Assembly: GCA_001897375.1 (NCBI GenBank)
Contig: MKSU01000022.1
Location: forward strand, 62,001 to 126,000
Origin: Sphingomonas sp. 67-36
Lineage (GTDB): Bacteria; Pseudomonadota; Alphaproteobacteria; Sphingomonadales; Sphingomonadaceae
Length of the DNA: 64,000 nucleotides
Reading direction: 5' to 3'
This document shows, in pieces, positions 23,985 to 34,099 of this stretch. A model generated the notes under the pieces. It did not search any database. It worked only from the letters and a program-made list of their open reading frames with translations, and had not been told where the DNA came from. The translations under genes and the position numbers were made by a program. The first letter of the stretch is position 1. Each line of letters opens with the position of its first letter.

Positions 23985-24728
23985 ATGGCAGCGACGTACA
24001 GATTGAAGGGTTTGGGCTGGTTCGGCGGCGTGGTGATCGTGTCGCTGGGCTTCTACCTCATCTCGCTTCAGGTCGCGGCGGAGCGCAAGCGGCTGGAGCA
24101 GCTCAACGGCAGGATCAGCTTCGCCCAGCGCGACATCCGCGCGCTGGAGACGGAGTTCGACGTTCGCTCCAACCTCGCGCAGCTCGAACGCTGGAACGGC
24201 GACACGCTGGCGCTCGCCGCGCCCACCGCCGGCCAGTTCGTGCGCGATGAAGGGCAGCTCGCCTCGATCAGCTTCGATCGCGCGGTGCCGGTGCCGGGCG
24301 GGCAGCAGGGCGCGATCCGCACCGCCGCGCTGGTCGTGCCGTCCCTGCCTTCGCCGGTCCACGCCCCGGCCGCGCCCACTCCGGTGATCGACGAGACGCC
24401 CGCGGTGGCGGCGGCGGCGCGCCCCGCGACGCTGGTGAAGGTCGCCGCGCGCACCGCCGACGCACCCCGGCTCACCCCGGCGGTGTTGATGCACGGCGAT
24501 CTGGCCGAAGCGACCCCGGCGGCACACAAAGGCAAGGTGGCCGCCGATCGCGCCGCCGCGCCGAAGCTGACCGCCGCCGTGGTGATGCGCACCGAGGTCG
24601 CGGCCAGCAACGCGCCCGTCTCCCGCAAGGGCAAGGCGGTGGCGATGCTCGACAAGTCGCTGCTCAGCGACACCACGCTGGGCGATCTGATGAGCGGCGC
24701 GCGCGCCGAGGCACGGCGGCCGCGTTGA
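23985..24728 (+). CDS. ftsL: FtsL-position cell division protein
   Basis: 247 aa, assigned to FtsL mainly from its place between rsmH and ftsI and its topology: one N-terminal membrane segment (WFGGVVIVSLGFYLISLQV) followed by a helical stretch with heptad-like leucines (RKRLEQLNGRISFAQRDIRA). FtsL with FtsB and FtsQ activates FtsWI septal synthesis. The family is usually 100-120 aa; here a Pro/Ala-rich tail of over 100 residues is added. It contains two imperfect copies of a 32-residue unit (starting APRLTPAVLM at residue 160 and APKLTAAVVM at residue 192). Its TGA overlaps the TTG start of ftsI. Confidence 0.82.
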   Translation: MAATYRLKGLGWFGGVVIVSLGFYLISLQVAAERKRLEQLNGRISFAQRDIRALETEFDVRSNLAQLERWNGDTLALAAPTAGQFVRDEGQLASISFDRAVPVPGGQQGAIRTAALVVPSLPSPVHAPAAPTPVIDETPAVAAAARPATLVKVAARTADAPRLTPAVLMHGDLAEATPAAHKGKVAADRAAAPKLTAAVVMRTEVAASNAPVSRKGKAVAMLDKSLLSDTTLGDLMSGARAEARRPR

Positions 24729-26446
24729 CCACGCTGGTCGCGCGCCCTGCCCGATCGGTGAAAGCCAGCGAGCAGCGCCATGCGCTGCTCGCGACACAGC
24801 ATCTGCGCCTGATGATGCTGATGCTGCTATTCGCCGCCGCCGTGACGGTGGTGGTCGGGCGGCTGGCGTGGCTGGCGATCGAAGGCAAGCCGGAGCGCGC
24901 GTCCATCCTCGGCGCCGCGCCGCGCGGCGATATCGTGGATCGCAACGGCGAGCCGCTGGCCCGCACGATCGACGCCTGGGCGATCGGCGTCCACCCCGAT
25001 CGCCTGCTCGGCGATCGCAGCGAGATCGCGCAGCGGCTGGCGGACCTGATGCCGGATATCGGCAGCCAGCAATGGTTCTATACGCAGATCAGCAAGAAGG
25101 TGCCCTTCACCTATCTCAACCGCCGCGCCAGCCCCGCGCTGGTGGAGGCGGTGAACGCGATAGGCGAGCCGGGCATCGTCTTCGAACGGCAGACGCAGCG
25201 GCTCTATCCGCAATCGACGCTGGCGGCGCATGCGCTCGGCTATCTCTCCACCGATAGCAAGGGAATGGGCGGGATGGAGCGCGCGCTGGAAGCGCGGCTC
25301 ACCGATCCCGCACAGAACGGCACCCCCGTCGCGCTGTCGATCGACAGCCGCGTGCAGGCGGCGATGGAGAGCGAGCTTGGCCGCGCGATGGGCGACATGC
25401 AGGCCAAGGGCGCGGCCGGCATCGTCATGGACGCGCATACCGGCGAGGTGATCGCGATGGTCTCGCTGCCGATGTTCAACCCCAACCGGGTGGGCATGGC
25501 GGGCACCGAGGAGCTGCGCAACAACGTCACCCAGTCGGTCTATGAGCTTGGCTCGACCTTCAAGCCGATCGCGATGGCGGCGGCGATCGATTACGGCGTC
25601 GTCACCGACATGAGCCGCCGGTTCGATGCGACCGTGCCGCTGAAGGTCGGCGGCTACACGATCCACGACGATCGCGGGCATGAGCAGAAGCGCTGGCTCA
25701 ACATCCCAGAAACATTGATCTATTCCTCGAACATCGCGACCGCGCGGATCGCCGACCTGGTCGGTGCGCAGCGGATGCAGGAGATGTTCCGCAAGCTCGG
25801 CTTCGACCGCAAGCCGGATATCGAGCTGGTCGAGAAGGCGCGCCCGCTGTGGCCGACCTATTGGGCGCGCACCACGGTGATGACCACCGCCTACGGCCAC
25901 GGCATCGCGGTGACGCCGCTGCATCTCGCCAGCGCCTATGCCGCGCTGGTCAACGGCGGGATCTGGCATCCGGCGACCTTGCTCAAAGTGCCGCAGGGCA
26001 CCGAGCCGAAGGGGCGCCGCGTGATCCAGCAATCGACCAGCGACCGGCTGCGCCAGCTCCTCCGGCTCGTCGTGCTCGACGGCACGGGGCGCAAGGGCGA
26101 GGCGCCCGGCTATCGCATCGGCGGCAAGACCGGCACCGCCGAGGTGGCTCAGCGCGGCGGCTATGCCCGGAACGCCAATGTCTCCACCTTCGCCGCCGCC
26201 TTCCCGATGGACGCGCCGCGCTACGTGGTGATCGCGATGATGGACTCGCCCAAGCGCGTGCAGGCAAACTCGTTCCAGACCACCGCCGCCTATACCGTCG
26301 CCCCGGTGGTCAGCCGCGTGGTGAGCCGCACCGGTGTGCTGCTCGGCGTCATCCCGGACGATCATCGCGACATCGACGAAAGCGATCTCACCCCGCTGCT
26401 GTGGAAGGCGCCGGGCGCGAAGGAAGAAAAAGGGAGCGCCGAATGA
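24725..26446 (+). CDS. ftsI: Septal peptidoglycan transpeptidase FtsI (PBP3 / class B PBP)
   Basis: 573 aa, starting with TTG in a TTGA overlap with ftsL. One N-terminal membrane helix (LRLMMLMLLFAAAVTVVVG) is followed by the pedestal domain (AAPRGDIVDRNGEPLA) and the transpeptidase domain. The three active-site motifs are STFK (in YELGSTFKPIA), SSN (in YSSNIATARI) and KTG (in IGGKTGTAEV). It crosslinks septal peptidoglycan in complex with FtsW, encoded further down the same operon. The rare TTG start may limit its translation relative to neighbours. Confidence 0.97.
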   Translation: MTTLVARPARSVKASEQRHALLATQHLRLMMLMLLFAAAVTVVVGRLAWLAIEGKPERASILGAAPRGDIVDRNGEPLARTIDAWAIGVHPDRLLGDRSEIAQRLADLMPDIGSQQWFYTQISKKVPFTYLNRRASPALVEAVNAIGEPGIVFERQTQRLYPQSTLAAHALGYLSTDSKGMGGMERALEARLTDPAQNGTPVALSIDSRVQAAMESELGRAMGDMQAKGAAGIVMDAHTGEVIAMVSLPMFNPNRVGMAGTEELRNNVTQSVYELGSTFKPIAMAAAIDYGVVTDMSRRFDATVPLKVGGYTIHDDRGHEQKRWLNIPETLIYSSNIATARIADLVGAQRMQEMFRKLGFDRKPDIELVEKARPLWPTYWARTTVMTTAYGHGIAVTPLHLASAYAALVNGGIWHPATLLKVPQGTEPKGRRVIQQSTSDRLRQLLRLVVLDGTGRKGEAPGYRIGGKTGTAEVAQRGGYARNANVSTFAAAFPMDAPRYVVIAMMDSPKRVQANSFQTTAAYTVAPVVSRVVSRTGVLLGVIPDDHRDIDESDLTPLLWKAPGAKEEKGSAE

Positions 26447-27855
26447 GGCTGGGCCAGCTCACCGGCGGCCCGGAAACCGCGCAGGTGACGGGCTTCGCGA
26501 TCGACCACCGCAAGGTCGCGCCGGGCACGGTGTTCGGCGCGTTCGAGGGGCAGCGCGTCAACGGCGAGGATTTCATCCCCGCCGCCGTCGCCGCCGGCGC
26601 GATCGCCGTGGTCGCGCGGCCGGAGGCGAAGGTCGAGGGCGCGGCGCATATCGCCAGCGACAATCCGCGCGCCGCCTTCGCCGGCATGGCGGCGAAATTC
26701 TTCGCGCCCTTCCCGGAAACGGCGGTTGCCGTCACCGGCACCAACGGCAAGACCTCCACGGTCGAGATGACGCGGCAGCTCTGGCGGATGGCGGGGCATC
26801 ACGCCGCCTCGATTGGCACGCTCGGCGTCACCACCGCCGATGAAAGGGTGGTGACGGGCCTCACCACGCCCGATGTGGTGACGTTCCTCTCCAATGTCGG
26901 CGGGCTGGCGCGCGAGGGCGTGACGCATCTCGCCTTCGAGGCGTCGAGCCACGGACTCAGCCAGTATCGCACCGAGGGCGTGCCGGTGATCGCGGCGGCC
27001 TTCACCAATCTCGGCCGCGACCATCTCGACTATCACGGCGACATGGCGGCCTATTTCACCGCCAAGCTGCGGCTGTTCGCCGAAGTGCTGGCCGACGAGG
27101 GGACGGCGGTCGTGTGGGTCGACGATCCGCAATCCGAGCGGGTGATCGACCTCGCGCGCGCGCGGCGCAACAAGCTGGTCACGGTCGGCGAGCACGGCGA
27201 CACGCTGCGGCTGGTGTCGCGCGATCCCACGCTGCTCGGGCAGGGGCTGGTGATCGCCGTCGACGGGCGCGAGCATAAGGTGACGCTGCCGCTGATCGGC
27301 GCCTATCAGGCGGCCAATGCCCTGATCGCGGCGGGGCTGGTGATCGCGACCGGCGGCGATGTGACGCAAACGATCGCCAATCTCGCGCGGCTCCAGCCGG
27401 TGCGCGGGCGGCTGGAGCGGGCGGTGATCGCCCCGTCCGGCGCGCCGGTCTATGTCGATTACGCGCACACCGCGGACGCGCTGGAGGCGGCCATCGCGGC
27501 GCTGCGCCCCCATGTCGCGGGACGGCTGATCCTGGTGTTCGGCGCGGGCGGCGACCGCGATCACGGCAAGCGCGAGCCGATGGGGCAGGTCGCCGCCGCG
27601 CAGGCGGACGTGGCGATCGTCACCGATGACAATCCGCGCGGGGAGGACCCGGCGGCGATCCGTGCCGAGATACTGGAGGGCGCGCCCGGCGCGATCGAGA
27701 TCGGCGACCGGCGCGCGGCGATCGCCCGCGCGATCTGCATGGCGGGGGCCGAGGACATCGTGCTGATCGCCGGCAAGGGGCATGAGCAGGGCCAGATCGT
27801 CGGCGATCTCGTCCTGCCGTTCGATGACGTCACTGTCGCAAGGGAGGTAGCGTGA
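26443..27855 (+). CDS. murE: UDP-MurNAc-tripeptide synthetase MurE (meso-DAP adding)
   Basis: 470 aa from the ATG at 26443, overlapping the ftsI stop; longer in-frame extensions upstream are antisense to nothing but lie wholly in ftsI. ATP-dependent Mur ligase that adds meso-diaminopimelate to UDP-MurNAc-Ala-Glu in the cytoplasm. Visible: TGTNGKTSTVEM (Walker A), the carbamylated-lysine region HDYHGD-like LDYHGDMAAYFTAK, VYVDYAHTADALEAAI, and TDDNPRGEDP. The DNPR motif is the signature for DAP rather than lysine specificity, consistent with a Gram-negative wall. Coupled to the small ORF that follows (GTGA). Confidence 0.97.
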   Translation: MRLGQLTGGPETAQVTGFAIDHRKVAPGTVFGAFEGQRVNGEDFIPAAVAAGAIAVVARPEAKVEGAAHIASDNPRAAFAGMAAKFFAPFPETAVAVTGTNGKTSTVEMTRQLWRMAGHHAASIGTLGVTTADERVVTGLTTPDVVTFLSNVGGLAREGVTHLAFEASSHGLSQYRTEGVPVIAAAFTNLGRDHLDYHGDMAAYFTAKLRLFAEVLADEGTAVVWVDDPQSERVIDLARARRNKLVTVGEHGDTLRLVSRDPTLLGQGLVIAVDGREHKVTLPLIGAYQAANALIAAGLVIATGGDVTQTIANLARLQPVRGRLERAVIAPSGAPVYVDYAHTADALEAAIAALRPHVAGRLILVFGAGGDRDHGKREPMGQVAAAQADVAIVTDDNPRGEDPAAIRAEILEGAPGAIEIGDRRAAIARAICMAGAEDIVLIAGKGHEQGQIVGDLVLPFDDVTVAREVA

Positions 27856-27983
27856 AAAGGAAGATCAACATTCCCGTCCGTCCGTTCACTCCGGCCGATG
27901 GCGAGAAGCGCCCGCGCGAGCGGCGCAAGCTGGGGCTGCGGTACGAGCTGGTCAGCGGCGACGCGGTCAGCGGGCTGCGCTGA
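27852..27983 (+). CDS. Small basic ORF between murE and murF (43 aa)
   Basis: A GTG at 27852 overlaps the murE stop codon (GTGA), and the frame runs 43 codons to a TGA at 27981-27983, 27 bp before murF. The product begins VKRKINIPVRPFTPADG and contains a strongly basic stretch EKRPRERRKLGLRY, with 12 Lys/Arg against 5 Asp/Glu. No membrane segment or known motif. The same GTGA coupling used by the genuine genes on either side argues that it is translated. Function unknown; a basic peptide could touch nucleic acid, ribosome or acidic membrane surfaces. Confidence 0.55.
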   Translation: MKRKINIPVRPFTPADGEKRPRERRKLGLRYELVSGDAVSGLR

Positions 27984-28010
27984 CGCGACCGTGATTGCTA
28001 TAGGCCCGCC

Positions 28011-29378
28011 ATGACCCTCTGGACCTCCGCCGAGATCGCGGCCGCCACCGGCGGCACCGCTTCCGCCGATTTCGCGGTGGGCGGCGTCGCGTTCGACAGC
28101 CGGGAGATCGGCGCGGGCGACCTGTTCGTGGCGATGAAGGGGACGGCGGCGGACGGGCATCGCTTCATCGACGGCGCCTTCGCGCGGGGCGCGGCGGGTG
28201 CGCTGGTGTCGGAAGGCACCGCGCACCCTAACGTCCGCGTCGGCGACACCTTCGCCGCGCTGGAGGACATGGGCCGCGCGGCGCGCGCGCGGATGGCGGG
28301 CAAGGTGATCGGCGTCACCGGCTCGGTCGGCAAAACCTCGACCAAGGAGGCGCTGTTCGCCGCGCTCGATCGCGGCGCGCCGGGCGCGGTGCATCGTTCG
28401 GTCAAGAGCTACAACAACCATACCGGCGTGCCGCTGAGCCTTGCACGGATGCCGCGCGAGACGCGCTTCGGCGTGTTCGAGATGGGGATGAACCACACGG
28501 GCGAACTGGCGCATCTGACGACCCTTGTCCGCCCGCACATCGCGCTCGTCACCGCGATCGCTCCGGCGCACACCGAGTTCTTCCGCGACGAAAGCGCGAT
28601 CGCCGATGCCAAGGGCGAGATATTCCGCGGGCTTGAGCCGGATGGCGTGGCGATCGTGCCGCACGACAGCCCGCACCGCGACCGGCTGATCGACGCCGCC
28701 GCGCCTTATGCCGCGCGGATCGTCACCTTCGGGCTGGACGAGGAGGCGGACGTGCGGCCGCTGGAGACGATGCGGCTCGATGCCGGCACCTTCGTCACCG
28801 CGAAGGTGGGCGAGCGGGAGCTGAGCTTCACCGTCTCGCAGCCCGGTATGCACTGGGTGTCGAACGCGCTGGCGGTGATCGCGGCGGTCGATGCGGCGGG
28901 CGGCGATCTCGGGCTGGCCGGGCTGGCGCTCGGCGAGCTGGGCGGCCTCGCGGGGCGCGGCGACAGGTTCACGGCGGCGGTCAAGGGGGGGGAGGCGCTG
29001 GTGATCGACGAAAGCTACAACGCCAATCCGGCGTCGATGGCGGCGACGCTGGAGGTGCTGGCGCACGAGCCGGGGCGGCATGTCGCGGTGCTGGGCGAGA
29101 TGCGCGAGCTGGGCGCGGGCAGCGATGCCTATCACGCCGCGCTGGCCGGGCCGCTGCTCGCCGCGCGCGTCGAAACGGCGCTGCTGGTCGGTGAAAGGAT
29201 GGCGCCGTTGGCGCAGGCCCTTGAGGGCCGCGTCGATTTCGTCCATGTGCCCGACGCCGCGACCGCGCTTGACCGCCTGAAACAGGTGATCGCGCCGGGC
29301 GATGCGGTGCTCGTCAAGGGATCGAACGGGGTGGGGCTGTCGCGGGTCGTCGCGGCTCTCGCCGGGGGCGTTTCATAG
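28011..29378 (+). CDS. murF: UDP-MurNAc-pentapeptide synthetase MurF
   Basis: 455 aa. Adds D-Ala-D-Ala to UDP-MurNAc-tripeptide. Mur ligase layout: N-terminal domain with [20 protein letters not shown] site [16 protein letters not shown], central [18 protein letters not shown] and [14 protein letters not shown], and C-terminal [13 protein letters not shown]. This block order and VGKTSTKE are typical of MurF. It is the only gene in this part of the cluster not overlapping its upstream neighbour. Its TAG shares one base with the GTG of mraY. Confidence 0.97.
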   Translation: MTLWTSAEIAAATGGTASADFAVGGVAFDSREIGAGDLFVAMKGTAADGHRFIDGAFARGAAGALVSEGTAHPNVRVGDTFAALEDMGRAARARMAGKVIGVTGSVGKTSTKEALFAALDRGAPGAVHRSVKSYNNHTGVPLSLARMPRETRFGVFEMGMNHTGELAHLTTLVRPHIALVTAIAPAHTEFFRDESAIADAKGEIFRGLEPDGVAIVPHDSPHRDRLIDAAAPYAARIVTFGLDEEADVRPLETMRLDAGTFVTAKVGERELSFTVSQPGMHWVSNALAVIAAVDAAGGDLGLAGLALGELGGLAGRGDRFTAAVKGGEALVIDESYNANPASMAATLEVLAHEPGRHVAVLGEMRELGAGSDAYHAALAGPLLAARVETALLVGERMAPLAQALEGRVDFVHVPDAATALDRLKQVIAPGDAVLVKGSNGVGLSRVVAALAGGVS

Positions 29379-30448
29379 TGTTGTACCTGATCGCCGAAAG
29401 CCTCGGTTTCCCGAGCGTCCTCAACCTCATCCGCTATCTGTCGTTCCGCACCGGCGGGGCGGTGGCGACGGCGCTGTTCATCGGGCTGGTGATCGGGCCG
29501 AAGTTCATCGGCTGGCTGCGCCTCAGGCAGGGCAAGGGCCAGCCGATCCGCGCCGACGGGCCGCAGACCCACCTCGCCAAGCGCGGCACGCCGACGATGG
29601 GCGGGCTGATGATCCTCACCAGCCTCAGCCTCGCGATCCTGATCTGGATGGACCTGCGCAATCCCTTCGTCTGGGCCAGCCTGTTCGTGACGCTCGGCTT
29701 CGGCGCGATCGGCTTCATGGACGATTACGACAAGGTGACGAAGGCGACCACCGCCGGGATACCGGGGCGCGTGCGCCTGCTGCTGGAATTCCTCATCGCC
29801 GGGGTGGCGGCGTGGATCATCAGCCAGGAGAATGGCACCGGCCTGTTCCTGCCCTTCACCAACCGTTACTATCTGGAACTGGGCTATTTCTATCCGTTGT
29901 TCGCCGCCTTCACGATCGTCTCGTTCGGCAATGCGGTGAACCTGACGGACGGGCTGGACGGGCTCGCCACCATGCCGGTGATCATCGCGGCGGTGGCGTT
30001 CATGATCATCGCCTATCTCGCCGGCAACGTGAAGTTCGCCGACTATCTCGGCATCCCGCATGTGCCACGCGCGGGCGATCTGGCGATCTTCTGCGGCGCG
30101 ATGGTCGGGGCGGGGCTTGCCTTCCTGTGGTATAACGCGCCCCCGGCGGCGGTGTTCATGGGCGACACCGGCAGCCTCGCGCTCGGCGGGGCGCTCGGCA
30201 CGATCGCGGTGATCGCGCATCACGAGATCGTACTCGGGATCATCGGCGGTCTGTTCGTGGTGGAAGCCCTGTCCGTCATCATCCAGGTCGCGGTCTATAA
30301 GCGCACCGGCAAGCGCGTGTTCCGCATGGCGCCGATCCACCATCATTTCGAGCAGCTCGGCTGGAGCGAGCCGACCGTGGTGATCCGCTTCTGGATCATC
30401 GCGCTGGTGCTGGCGCTCGCCGGCCTTTCGACGTTGAAGCTCAGGTGA
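29378..30448 (+). CDS. mraY: Phospho-MurNAc-pentapeptide translocase MraY
   Basis: 356 aa polytopic enzyme with ten membrane helices, starting at a GTG that shares a base with the murF stop. It transfers phospho-MurNAc-pentapeptide from UDP to undecaprenyl phosphate, making lipid I at the inner membrane face. Signatures: [26 protein letters not shown] (the DDxxK/N region), [28 protein letters not shown] and [11 protein letters not shown]. Overlaps murD by four bases. Confidence 0.98.
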   Translation: MLYLIAESLGFPSVLNLIRYLSFRTGGAVATALFIGLVIGPKFIGWLRLRQGKGQPIRADGPQTHLAKRGTPTMGGLMILTSLSLAILIWMDLRNPFVWASLFVTLGFGAIGFMDDYDKVTKATTAGIPGRVRLLLEFLIAGVAAWIISQENGTGLFLPFTNRYYLELGYFYPLFAAFTIVSFGNAVNLTDGLDGLATMPVIIAAVAFMIIAYLAGNVKFADYLGIPHVPRAGDLAIFCGAMVGAGLAFLWYNAPPAAVFMGDTGSLALGGALGTIAVIAHHEIVLGIIGGLFVVEALSVIIQVAVYKRTGKRVFRMAPIHHHFEQLGWSEPTVVIRFWIIALVLALAGLSTLKLR

Positions 30449-31728
30449 TCGTCTCCTCCCACTGGCGCGGCAGACGCTATGCGGTGCTCGGCCTCGCGCG
30501 GACCGGCGCGGCGACGGTGCGCGCGCTCGTCGCGGGCGGTGCGCAGGTGGTGGCGTGGGACAGCGACCCGGCACGGCGCGAGGGCTTCGAGGGCGTGGAG
30601 ATCGCGGAGCTCGATGACGTGGATTTCGCCGGGATCGATGCTTTGGTCGTCTCGCCCGGCGTGCCGCTCAACACACATCCGCTGGCGGCGAAGGCGCGCG
30701 CGGGCGGCGTGCCGATCACCGGCGACATCGAACTGTTCGCCGAGGCGCGCGCGGACCTGCCGCCGCACAAGGTGGTCGGCATCACCGGCACCAACGGCAA
30801 GTCCACCACCACCGCGCTCGTCACCCATATCCTCCAGACCGCCGGCATCCCCGCGCTGATGGGCGGCAACATCGGCCTGCCGATCCTCGGGCAAGAGCCG
30901 CTTCCCGCCGGCGGCGTCTATGTGCTGGAACTGTCGAGCTATCAGATCGACCTGACGCGGACGCTGGATTGCGACGTCGCGGTGCTGCTCAACATCACGC
31001 CCGACCATCTCGACCGCTATGACGGCTTCGACGGCTATGTCGCCTCGAAGGCGCGGCTGTTCGCGATGCAGTCGTCGCGCCACGAGGCGGTGATCGGCAT
31101 CGGCGACGCCGCCTCGGCCTCTATCGCACGCTCGCTGTCGGCGCGGGGCGAGCATCTGACGAAGATCGCGCCGGGCGTGTGCCTGGACCAGTCGCGCTGG
31201 CCGAGTCTCAAGGGACCGCACAACGCGCAGAACGCGCTCGCCGCGATTGCGGTGGTGAAGGCGCTCGGCGTCGGCGAACGCGATATCGACCGCGCGCTGG
31301 AGACTTTCACCGGGCTGCCGCACCGGATGGAAAAGGTGCGCGAGCTGGCCGGCGTCGCCTATATCGACGACAGCAAGGCGACCAATCCCGAAAGCACCGC
31401 GCCCGCGCTCGGCGCCTTCCCGCGCGTCCACTGGATCGTCGGCGGGCGGGCGAAGGGCGACGATCTCGACGCCTGCCGCCCGTTCTTCGATCATGTCGTG
31501 CGCGCCTATACGATCGGCGAGGCGGGGCCGCGCTTCGCCGCGATCCTGAAGGACGCGATGCCGGTGGACGAGGCGGGGACGCTCGCCGCCGCCGTCGCCG
31601 GAGCGGCGCGTGAGGCGAAGCCGGGGGATACGGTGCTGCTTTCGCCGGCGGCGGCTTCCTTCGATCAATTTCGCGATTATGAGCATCGCGGGCAGGAATT
31701 TCGCGACGCGGTGGGGGCGCTGGCATGA
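30445..31728 (+). CDS. murD: UDP-MurNAc-L-alanine:D-glutamate ligase MurD
   Basis: 427 aa, GTG start in a GTGA overlap with mraY. Adds D-glutamate to UDP-MurNAc-L-Ala. N-terminal Rossmann element [24 protein letters not shown] loop [54 protein letters not shown] and [11 protein letters not shown] are characteristic of MurD. Its C-terminal part includes [19 protein letters not shown], the conserved final block. Followed by ftsW in an ATGA overlap. Confidence 0.97.
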   Translation: MIVSSHWRGRRYAVLGLARTGAATVRALVAGGAQVVAWDSDPARREGFEGVEIAELDDVDFAGIDALVVSPGVPLNTHPLAAKARAGGVPITGDIELFAEARADLPPHKVVGITGTNGKSTTTALVTHILQTAGIPALMGGNIGLPILGQEPLPAGGVYVLELSSYQIDLTRTLDCDVAVLLNITPDHLDRYDGFDGYVASKARLFAMQSSRHEAVIGIGDAASASIARSLSARGEHLTKIAPGVCLDQSRWPSLKGPHNAQNALAAIAVVKALGVGERDIDRALETFTGLPHRMEKVRELAGVAYIDDSKATNPESTAPALGAFPRVHWIVGGRAKGDDLDACRPFFDHVVRAYTIGEAGPRFAAILKDAMPVDEAGTLAAAVAGAAREAKPGDTVLLSPAAASFDQFRDYEHRGQEFRDAVGALA

Positions 31729-32957
31729 GCGAGGAACAGGCGGAGATCGTCAGCGAGGCGGGTCTGCGCGCGCGGCTGAAGGGGCGCGGCGGACGCGGCG
31801 ACCGCTCGCCGCTCGGCACCTGGTTCTGGGACACCGATCGCGTGCTGCTGCTGCTGACGCTGGCGCTGATCGCGGTCGGGCTGCTCGCCGTCGCCGCCGC
31901 CAGCCCGGCGAGCGCGGTGCGCTATTCGGGCGAGCATGTGAAATTCCCGCCGCTCTATTATTTCTGGCGGCAGGTGATGTGGGTGGCGGTGTCGTTGCCG
32001 GTGCTGTTCATCACCTCGATGCTGCCGGTGAACACCGCGCGGCGGCTGGCGGTGCTGGGCTGCGGGGTGTTCGCCGTCCTGCTGGCGCTCACCCCGCTGA
32101 TCGGCGTGACGGTCAACGGCGCGCGGCGCTGGATCGGCTTCGGGCTGGCGCAGTTCCAGCCTTCCGAGTTCCTCAAGCCGTGCTTCATCGTCACGGTCGC
32201 GTGGTTGCTGTCTTTGCGCGCGCGGGACGAATCGCTGCCGGTGACCGCGATCACCTTCGGCCTGACCGGGCTGGTCGCGGCGATGCTGATGCTCCAGCCG
32301 GACCTCGGGCAGACGATCATCTTCTGCGCGGTGTGGCTCGCGCTGCTGATGATCGCGGGGACGCCGTGGCGGACGATCGCGGCGTTCGTGGCGATGGCGC
32401 CGGCGGCACTAGTCGCGGCCTATGTCTTCTACGGCACGGCGCGCGCGCGGATCGACGCCTTCCTGTTCCCCGACGCGGAGGGGACGGGCGCGAGCGACCA
32501 TTTCCAGACCAACGCCGCGCACGCCACGCTGACGGCGGGCGGCTGGACCGGCACCGGCCCCGGCGGTGGCCGCGTCAAATTCGGGCTTCCCGAAGCGCAC
32601 ACCGATTATATCTTCTCCGTCATCGGCGAGGAATTCGGCTTGATCGTGTGCATGGTGATCGCGGTGATGTTTCTGGCGATCGTCGTGCGCGTCTTCGTCA
32701 AGCTTCTCGACGAGCAGGATAATTTCAAGCTGCTCGCGGCCGGCGGACTGGCCACGCAGTTCGGCGCGCAGGCGCTGGTCTCGATGGCGGTCAACACCGG
32801 CCTCGCGCCGTCCAAGGGCATGACGTTGCCGTTCATCAGCTACGGCGGCTCGTCGATGATCGCGCTGTCGATCGGGATGGGGCTGCTGCTCACCTTCACC
32901 CGGCGCAATCCGTTCCTGTTGCGCAGCCCCTATGTCACCCGCTGGGGGACTTTATGA
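31725..32957 (+). CDS. ftsW: Septal peptidoglycan polymerase FtsW (SEDS family)
   Basis: 410 aa with about ten membrane helices. SEDS-family glycosyltransferase that polymerises lipid II at the septum in complex with FtsI. Family sequences: GARRWIGFGLAQFQPSEFLK, ALLMLQPDLGQ-like MLMLQPDLGQTII, GEEFGLIVCM and KGMTLPFISYGGSSMIA. The N-terminal cytoplasmic tail is about 35 residues. Embedded between murD and murG with ATGA overlaps on both sides, matching coordinated production with lipid II synthesis. Confidence 0.97.
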   Translation: MSEEQAEIVSEAGLRARLKGRGGRGDRSPLGTWFWDTDRVLLLLTLALIAVGLLAVAAASPASAVRYSGEHVKFPPLYYFWRQVMWVAVSLPVLFITSMLPVNTARRLAVLGCGVFAVLLALTPLIGVTVNGARRWIGFGLAQFQPSEFLKPCFIVTVAWLLSLRARDESLPVTAITFGLTGLVAAMLMLQPDLGQTIIFCAVWLALLMIAGTPWRTIAAFVAMAPAALVAAYVFYGTARARIDAFLFPDAEGTGASDHFQTNAAHATLTAGGWTGTGPGGGRVKFGLPEAHTDYIFSVIGEEFGLIVCMVIAVMFLAIVVRVFVKLLDEQDNFKLLAAGGLATQFGAQALVSMAVNTGLAPSKGMTLPFISYGGSSMIALSIGMGLLLTFTRRNPFLLRSPYVTRWGTL

Positions 32958-34099
32958 CGCGCGCGCGACACTTCGTCCTCGCCGCCGGGGGCACGGGCGG
33001 GCATATGGTCCCCGCCGCCGCGCTGGCGGAGGAGCTGATCCGGCGCGGGCATCGCGTGGCGCTGGTTTCCGACGAGCGCGGCGTGCGCTTCCCCGACCTG
33101 TTCGATGGGGTGCAGACGCATGTGCTTCCCGCCGGGCGGCTGAGCGGCGGCCCGATGGGCTGGGCCAGAGCCGCGCGCGAGATGTGGCGCGGGCGGGCGA
33201 TGGCGCGCGAACTCTATCGCACCTTCCAGCCGGCGGCGGTGGTCGGCTTCGGCGGCTATCCCGCCTTCCCGGCGCTGGCGGCGGCCTTCGCGGAGAAGAT
33301 CCCCACCGCGATCCATGAGCAGAACGCGGTGCTCGGCCGCGTCAACCGGCTGGTCGCGCGGCGGGTGGACGCGATCGCCACCTCCTATGCCGAGACGGAG
33401 CGGCTCAAGCCCGCCTTCCTCGCCAAGACGCATTGCGTGGGCAATCCGGTGCGCGACAGCGTGCTGGCGCTGCGCGCGAAGCCCTATCCGCTGCTGGAGG
33501 AGGACGGCATCTTCCGCGTCCTCGTCACCGGCGGGTCGCAGGGGGCGAGCGTGCTGAGCAAGGTGGTGCCGGACGGCCTCGCCATGCTGCCGGTCGCCTT
33601 CCGCCGCCGCCTGCAGGTGACGCATCAGGCTCGGATCGAGGATATCGACGCTGCGCGCGCCAAATATGCCGAGCTGGATATCGCGGCGGACCTCGCCACC
33701 TACCTGCCCGACCTGCCCGAGCATCTCGGCTGGGCCCATGTCGTGATCGCGCGCGCGGGCGCATCGACGCTGGCGGAACTGACCGTGGCGGGTCGCCCCG
33801 CCATCCTCGTGCCGCTGCCGACCGCGACCGACGATCACCAGACCGCCAATGCGCGCGAGATCACTCTTGCGGGCGGCGCGCGCACCATCCCGCAGAGCCG
33901 CTTCACCCCGTCCGAACTCGCCAAGCAGATGCAGAAGCTCGGCCTCGATCCCGAGGCGCTGGCCAATGCCGCCGGCCGCGCGCGCGCCTGCGGCAAGCCC
34001 GACGCGGCGCGCGACCTTGCCGATCTGGTCGAAAGCCTCGATGCGCCGCGCTCGGCGCTGCCGGTCGGCCCGGTGGTGCGCAAGGAGGCATTTGCGTGA
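32954..34099 (+). CDS. murG: Lipid II synthase MurG (UDP-GlcNAc transferase)
   Basis: 381 aa. Transfers GlcNAc from UDP-GlcNAc to lipid I at the cytoplasmic membrane face. Glycine-rich loops [20 protein letters not shown] and [12 protein letters not shown], plus [54 protein letters not shown] and TDDHQTANA are standard MurG elements of the GT-B fold. The N-terminus begins [12 protein letters not shown] directly after the ATGA overlap with ftsW. Followed by murC via GTGA. Confidence 0.98.
   Translation: MTRARHFVLAAGGTGGHMVPAAALAEELIRRGHRVALVSDERGVRFPDLFDGVQTHVLPAGRLSGGPMGWARAAREMWRGRAMARELYRTFQPAAVVGFGGYPAFPALAAAFAEKIPTAIHEQNAVLGRVNRLVARRVDAIATSYAETERLKPAFLAKTHCVGNPVRDSVLALRAKPYPLLEEDGIFRVLVTGGSQGASVLSKVVPDGLAMLPVAFRRRLQVTHQARIEDIDAARAKYAELDIAADLATYLPDLPEHLGWAHVVIARAGASTLAELTVAGRPAILVPLPTATDDHQTANAREITLAGGARTIPQSRFTPSELAKQMQKLGLDPEALANAAGRARACGKPDAARDLADLVESLDAPRSALPVGPVVRKEAFA

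Noticed and set aside
33433-34095. 221-codon N-terminal extension of murC
   Set aside because: Lies entirely in murG in another frame; MurC begins at the GTGA overlap with its conserved IHFVGIGG start.
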